The translations under genes and the position numbers were made by a program. 8,151 bases of DNA. Origin: CAXTTV01 sp964247295 (GTDB lineage Bacteria; Chloroflexota; Ktedonobacteria; Ktedonobacterales; Ktedonobacteraceae). The DNA lies in contig CAXTTV010000207.1 in assembly GCA_964247295.1 (NCBI GenBank), positions 1-8,151 on the forward strand, given 5' to 3'. A model generated the notes under the pieces. It had not been told where the DNA came from, did no database searches, and saw only the letters and a list, made by a program, of their open reading frames with translations. This document shows, piece after piece, positions 5,429 through 8,151 of the stretch (position 1 is its first letter; the number at the start of each line of letters is the position of its first letter).

Positions 5429-5487
5429 ATCTGTAGAAAGCCATTATCCTTCTGCCTTCCATGCCCTTTTCTAGAACTCGATAGGTA

Positions 5488-5506
5488 AGTTTATATAATG
5501 TAAACT
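5488..5506 (+). promoter_or_regulatory. Operator-like inverted repeat around the catalase -10 box
   Basis: AGTTTA-TATAATG-TAAACT is a perfect inverted repeat whose centre contains a consensus -10, TATAAT (5494-5499). No convincing -35 lies 16-18 bases upstream, so the promoter is tentative. A protein on these arms would cover the -10 and repress. The sequence is not a good match to the PerR box as I remember it. Confidence 0.4.
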
Positions 5507-5518
5507 GAACAAATGCAG

Positions 5519-5538
5519 GTAACTATATATAAAGTTAC
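5519..5538. promoter_or_regulatory. Second operator-like inverted repeat before the catalase
   Basis: GTAACT (5519-5524) and AGTTAC (5533-5538) are perfect arms around ATATATAA. Its centre is about 31.5 bases, three helical turns, from the centre of the repeat at 5488-5506, and both share AGTT/AACT half-sites. In RNA it could also form a short hairpin in the catalase leader. Confidence 0.35.
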
Positions 5539-5651
5539 AAATTGTCTCTTTTTTCAAACTCCTTACGTGTAAAGGTCGGTTGGGAGTATGGGGAGGGAGT
5601 AAGTTAGTAAGAGTTTTAACGGTATTTCGATAAAAGGAGAAGGAGAAAACC

Positions 5652-6542
5652 ATGTTTTTTCACGTCCAGAGATTGATCAATGAGATTATCCCTGATGAGC
5701 CAGATCCAGCGGCGGCTAACGCTCTTCAGGAAGGTCTGGGAGGTCAGTTTGGAGAGATGCGCACCATGATGCAGTATCTTTTCCAGAGCTTTAACTTTCG
5801 GGGGAAAGCCAAGCCGTATCTTGATCTTATTCAGGGTGTTGGTATCGAAGAGATCAGCCATGTTGAGTTAATTGCCACCACGATTAACCGTCTGGTCGAT
5901 GGTTCGCCCAAATATTCGGGGAAGGGCACGCCTGGGGAGGGCGGAACAACGCCATTAAATACAGCCCTGCATAGTGGGAACATTCATCACTATCTGGTAG
6001 CGTCACAGGGAGCGATGCCTGTGGATGCGGCTGGTAATCCCTGGTCAGGTTCGTATGTCTACAATAGCGGAAATCTCACGCTTGACCTGATCTATAATCT
6101 CATGTTGGAGGCAAGCTGGAGTCTCCAGAAGTGTCGTCTATATGAGATGACTAATAACAAGACCGCACGCTCGACGATCGCTTACCTGATTGTTCGCGAC
6201 GAGGCACACGAAAAAGCCTTCGCGAAAGCGCTAGAGACCCTGGGCGTTCAGTGGGGGAATGTACTCCCGATCCCCAAATTTGATGCCACAAAGTTCCCAG
6301 AAGTAAAAAAGCTGATTGACCTGGGTATTAACAATCAGCAGTTCCACTGGCGATTGGATGGTTCTGATCTGGGTAAGATCTTCAACGGCAAATCCCCGGC
6401 CAACGACGGTGAGCTGATGGTTCCGGACAAAGAGCCGGTGGGAGCCCCGATTGTACCGGGTGCGGAACGACCGGAAGAGTTTGCGCCAGGCCTGCCACCC
6501 GAGCTAAAAGAGATGGCGGAGAAACTGGCCTCAATGGCGTAG
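5652..6542 (+). CDS. Manganese catalase (non-haem, di-Mn)
   Basis: This is a 296-residue ferritin-like four-helix enzyme that converts hydrogen peroxide to water and oxygen at a dinuclear manganese centre. By family pattern the metal ligands are E35, E67, H70 (E-x-x-H in 'EEISH'), E153 and H186 ('RDEAHEKAF'). All five are present. Length and the Pro-rich C-terminal tail (about 256-284, including 'PEEFAPGLPPEL') are normal for KatN-type enzymes. Position 183, three residues before the histidine ligand, is Asp; the Lactobacillus plantarum enzyme as I recall has Glu there. The residue before E153 is Leu, not the Arg of that enzyme, so the active-site entry is of the other, more open type. The ribosome site AGGAG (5641-5645) is six bases before the ATG, with a second purine block upstream. 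The gene is monocistronic, with operator-like repeats upstream and a strong terminator. It is probably cytosolic, since it has no signal peptide. Confidence 0.95.
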   Translation: MFFHVQRLINEIIPDEPDPAAANALQEGLGGQFGEMRTMMQYLFQSFNFRGKAKPYLDLIQGVGIEEISHVELIATTINRLVDGSPKYSGKGTPGEGGTTPLNTALHSGNIHHYLVASQGAMPVDAAGNPWSGSYVYNSGNLTLDLIYNLMLEASWSLQKCRLYEMTNNKTARSTIAYLIVRDEAHEKAFAKALETLGVQWGNVLPIPKFDATKFPEVKKLIDLGINNQQFHWRLDGSDLGKIFNGKSPANDGELMVPDKEPVGAPIVPGAERPEEFAPGLPPELKEMAEKLASMA

Positions 6543-6559
6543 ATCCTCAATCTAATCAA

Positions 6560-6594
6560 GGTGGTTACTTTTTGTAAAGTAACCACCCATTTTT
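6560..6594 (+). terminator. Rho-independent terminator of the catalase gene
   Basis: A perfect 12-bp stem, GGTGGTTACTTT (6560-6571) with AAAGTAACCACC (6576-6587), closes on a TTGT tetraloop and is followed by CATTTTT. It begins 18 bases after the catalase stop and separates it from the convergent phosphatase gene. On the minus strand no T-run follows, so it works mainly in the plus direction. Confidence 0.9.
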
Positions 6595-6635
6595 ATGCAA
6601 AAAGCTGTAGAAAATTTTGTAAGAAGAGTCCTCAA

Positions 6636-7328
6636 CTATAGGAGATCACCGACCTGAGGAGTGCCACTGATTAGCTTCGCGGCCTCGCCCGAGAGGTGAT
6701 CGCTCGCGGCCCATTTCACAAGGCGACCCGAAAGTTGATCGCCAGAGTGGGTAAGCTCTATTTCTGTAATCGCGCAGTTCCCCATAGGGCCATACCCCTG
6801 GCCTTTTTTAATATCATCAGGGCAGAGGTGGTGGACCGCAGCCGCGATCGTCCCGCCATGAGCCACAATTACTATATGGTGTCTATCACGGCCAGTTACC
6901 GTCTTCAGCAGGCCACGTTGAATGCGGTCGATCAAAGTGAGATAGTTTTCACCATTAGGAAAAGATCTCTCAGGATGGCCGTGTAACCAGTCCCGCAGAA
7001 CCTGATCGTGAAACTCCCAATTTTCCAACGTGGGTTTGCTTTTCTCAAGATCACCAACATTCACCTCGCGAAACTCCTCAATCAAAGTAACTGGTGAATT
7101 GATCACTTGGGCGATCGGTTCAGCCGTTTCTTGTGCTCTTTTGAGGGGAGAGGAGTAGATTGCATCGCCAGGCTTTTTTTTGAAATACTCGGCTGTCTGC
7201 TGAGCCTGAAGCACACCTTTGGGAGTAAGTGAGTAATCAACTAATTTATAGGAGAACTCTTTTGTAAGGTTCGCGGGATTTTCGCCGTGCCGGATCAGAT
7301 AAAGAGTATTCGTATGCACAATATTCAC
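6636..7328 (-). CDS. Histidine phosphatase superfamily protein (phosphoglycerate-mutase-like)
   Basis: This is a 230-residue cytosolic enzyme of branch 1 of the histidine phosphatase (PGAM/CobC/PhoE-like) superfamily. The phosphate pocket is complete: 'LIRHGEN' at 11-17 with the phosphorylated H14 and R13, 'SSPLKRAQET' at 59-68 with R64, an acidic donor in 'EEFREVNVGDLE' (84-95, probably E88), and 'VAHGGT' at 155-160 with H157. The substrate is not evident. The family covers small-molecule phosphatases and mutases, including CobC, which dephosphorylates alpha-ribazole phosphate, but nothing in the sequence singles out cobalamin. The start is GTG at 7328, ten bases after AAGGG and just before the core motif; a second GTG at 7319 is closer. 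The gene is convergent with the catalase, and a perfect 14-bp palindrome lies 24 bases upstream. Family is firm; substrate is unknown. Confidence 0.9.
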   Translation of the reverse strand: MNIVHTNTLYLIRHGENPANLTKEFSYKLVDYSLTPKGVLQAQQTAEYFKKKPGDAIYSSPLKRAQETAEPIAQVINSPVTLIEEFREVNVGDLEKSKPTLENWEFHDQVLRDWLHGHPERSFPNGENYLTLIDRIQRGLLKTVTGRDRHHIVIVAHGGTIAAAVHHLCPDDIKKGQGYGPMGNCAITEIELTHSGDQLSGRLVKWAASDHLSGEAAKLISGTPQVGDLL

Positions 7329-7352
7329 TGTCTATTTACCCTTACTTTCATA

Positions 7353-7366
7353 CTTAAAATTTTAAG
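7353..7366. promoter_or_regulatory. Perfect 14-bp palindrome upstream of the phosphatase gene
   Basis: CTTAAAATTTTAAG reads the same on both strands. It ends 24 bases before the GTG start of the phosphatase gene, a place where a bound dimer would block transcription. The binding protein is unknown. Confidence 0.4.
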
Positions 7367-7558
7367 CCTCTGATAACCTGAAAACAGAGATCATCTTTCT
7401 CACAGATTATACTTTTGTTTCTCATTATAATGGAGATATAGATGTCATTTCCCGAAAGGTCCATTGTCTCCCTCCGTTCTTTTGAGAACTGAGCTTACAG
7501 GGAACAACAATATATGTACGTCAATCCTCTATTTTTCGTATTCCAATTTTGTTTCGAA

Positions 7559-7572
7559 AGGAGAGATCTCCT
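7559..7572 (+). promoter_or_regulatory. Ribosome binding site of the NHL gene within a small hairpin
   Basis: The AGGAG ribosome site (7559-7563) is complementary to CTCCT (7568-7572), with AGAT as the loop, and the ATG follows directly at 7573. If folded, the 5-bp stem would hide the ribosome site and could lower or regulate translation. The spacing (nine bases) otherwise makes this a good start. Confidence 0.5.
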
Positions 7573-8151
7573 ATGAAATTCTCCTGTAAGCAGCAGATCC
7601 TACGTTTCTTCGTAGTTATTGCTCAGATCGTAGTTATTATACTTCTCGCCCTTGTTTCTAGCTATTTTCCTGGTACCCATAGTGCCCTGGCTGCCGGTGT
7701 CAGTCCGACCGCAACCGCTGTGTATGGGCAGAGTGGGAGCTTCACTACCGCAGCCTCTGGGGCGGTTACCGCCAATAGCTTGAATAGCCCATATGGTATT
7801 GTAATCGATAGTAGTAATAATCTTTACGTCTCAGATGATGGAAATAACCGCGTGCTATATTACCCGGCAGGATCGACAACCGCGACGCGGGTGTATGGGC
7901 ATAATGGTAGTTTCACTACAGGAGCTGCCAACAATGGAGGAGGGATCACCGCCAACACTCTCTACTATCCCGCTTTTATAACCCTTGATACACATGGTAA
8001 TCTTTATGTCGCGGACTTTAGTAATAACCGCGTGCTGTATTATCCAGCGGGATCGACAACCGCGACGCGGGTGTATGGACAGGGTGGGAGTTTTACTACT
8101 GCAACGGCCAAAAATGGAGGATACACCGACATTAGTCTGAAAATGCCTAAA
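7573..8151 (+). CDS. Secreted NHL-repeat beta-propeller protein (5' part, runs off the window)
   Basis: The first 193 codons of a longer gene are present, in frame to the last base with no stop. A signal peptide covers 1-40 (hydrophobic core about 12-28, cleavage after 'HSALA'). Repeats then begin at V50, V107 and V167. Each complete unit opens with 'VYG', then 'GSFTT', and contains one NHL motif: 'SPYGIVIDSSNNLYVSD' then 'NNRVLYYPAGSTTATR' in unit 1, and 'GNLYVAD' then 'NNRVLYYPAGSTTATR' in unit 2. Unit lengths are 57 and 60 residues, and unit 3 is cut by the window edge. NHL repeats form beta-propeller blades that bind proteins, RNA or sugars; an exported one probably acts at the cell surface, with ligand unknown. 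The start at 7573 is set by AGGAG nine bases upstream. The whole gene would need several more units to close a propeller. Confidence 0.85.
   Translation, partial: MKFSCKQQILRFFVVIAQIVVIILLALVSSYFPGTHSALAAGVSPTATAVYGQSGSFTTAASGAVTANSLNSPYGIVIDSSNNLYVSDDGNNRVLYYPAGSTTATRVYGHNGSFTTGAANNGGGITANTLYYPAFITLDTHGNLYVADFSNNRVLYYPAGSTTATRVYGQGGSFTTATAKNGGYTDISLKMPK
7720..8151 (+). repeat. In-frame tandem DNA repeats within the NHL gene
   Basis: Units start at 7720 (171 bases), 7891 (180 bases) and 8071 (cut by the edge). The join of each unit is nearly invariant: 29 bases are identical at 7870-7898 and 8050-8078, including synonymous positions, and a further 14 identical bases occur at 7843-7856 and 8023-8036. 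Identity at the DNA level points to recent duplication or gene conversion between blades. Confidence 0.8.

Larger units (their letters stand above)
5236..5651. other. AT-rich divergent intergenic region
   Basis: These 416 bases separate the LamG-like gene (minus) from the catalase (plus). No reading frame in it looks coding. It holds the inverted repeats listed separately (5403-5428, 5488-5506, 5519-5538). A G-rich patch at 5578-5597 has GG, GGG, GGGG and GGG runs, and a double purine ribosome site (AAGGAGA and AGGAG, 5634-5645) precedes the catalase. I found no convincing -35/-10 pair for the LamG-like gene. The catalase leader would be about 145 bases if its promoter uses the TATAAT at 5494. 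Confidence 0.6.
7329..7572. other. Divergent intergenic region between phosphatase and NHL genes
   Basis: No coding frame is evident. It contains the palindrome at 7353-7366, an ATTATAAT palindrome (7424-7431) that gives a -10 box on either strand, and a minus-strand TATAAT at 7411-7406. A small GTTCT-TTTG-AGAAC hairpin lies at 7476-7489, and the ribosome-site hairpin at 7559-7572. No -10 box has a good -35 partner: a TTGAGA at 7482-7487 pairs only with a poor AACAAT after 18 bases. Promoters for both genes are therefore uncertain. Confidence 0.5.

Noticed and set aside
5471..5653. A 60-codon minus-strand frame in the AT-rich intergenic region
   Set aside because: Its Phe/Leu/Tyr-rich translation reflects AT-rich DNA, and it covers operator-like repeats and the catalase ribosome site.
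6636..7328. Naming the histidine phosphatase CobC because cobO is in the window
   Set aside because: The genes are 4 kb apart on opposite strands with unrelated genes between, and the sequence has only general superfamily motifs.
7843..8078. CRISPR-like array from repeated 14- and 29-base identities
   Set aside because: The repeats are in frame within an NHL-repeat gene at 180-base spacing and encode blade junctions.

Overview
The window looks like a chromosomal segment of a bacterium of the Chloroflexota, most likely class Ktedonobacteria. Three things point there: a secreted NHL-repeat protein built from 'VYGQ.GSFTT' units, an extended-TPR protein with a 'W(A)' signature in each repeat, and a one-helix membrane protein with a 'YGRPRT' plus 'PGGD' ectodomain. 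I recall all three as typical of that group. This is recognition from memory, not a database result. Base composition is moderate, and most genes have AGGAG-type ribosome binding sites. There is no rRNA, tRNA, CRISPR array or intact insertion sequence.

Layout. 1-204: no gene I can support. 205-1749: a divergent pair, a CPBP-family intramembrane protease (minus) and a TrmB-family regulator (plus). They share a 138-bp control region with a perfect 12-bp AT palindrome where both predicted -10 elements fall. 1960-2631: a cob(I)alamin adenosyltransferase (cobO) with its own promoter and no B12 riboswitch. 2796-3485: a TPR-like protein with a good promoter and a hairpin in its leader, followed by a hairpin terminator. 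3514-3726: a possible gene remnant on the minus strand. 3707-4294 and 4495-5235 (both minus): a one-helix anchored protein and a secreted, Trp-rich, LamG-like protein. 5236-5651: a long AT-rich divergent intergenic region with several inverted repeats. 5652-6542: a di-manganese catalase with a strong terminator. 6636-7328 (minus): a histidine-phosphatase-family enzyme, convergent with the catalase. 7573 to the right edge: the start of a secreted NHL beta-propeller protein with near-identical DNA repeats.

The genes do not form one operon or pathway. Most are single transcription units with their own promoter and often an inverted repeat, as expected for an accessory region of a large genome. 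The only pairing that suggests a functional link is the protease and regulator. Three products (LamG-like, anchored, NHL) act at or outside the cell surface. The catalase provides peroxide defence and cobO serves corrinoid metabolism. I see no convincing new multi-gene system. The best leads are the compact control elements (palindromic shared promoter, paired operators before the catalase, ribosome-site hairpin before the NHL gene) and the intragenic repeat array.
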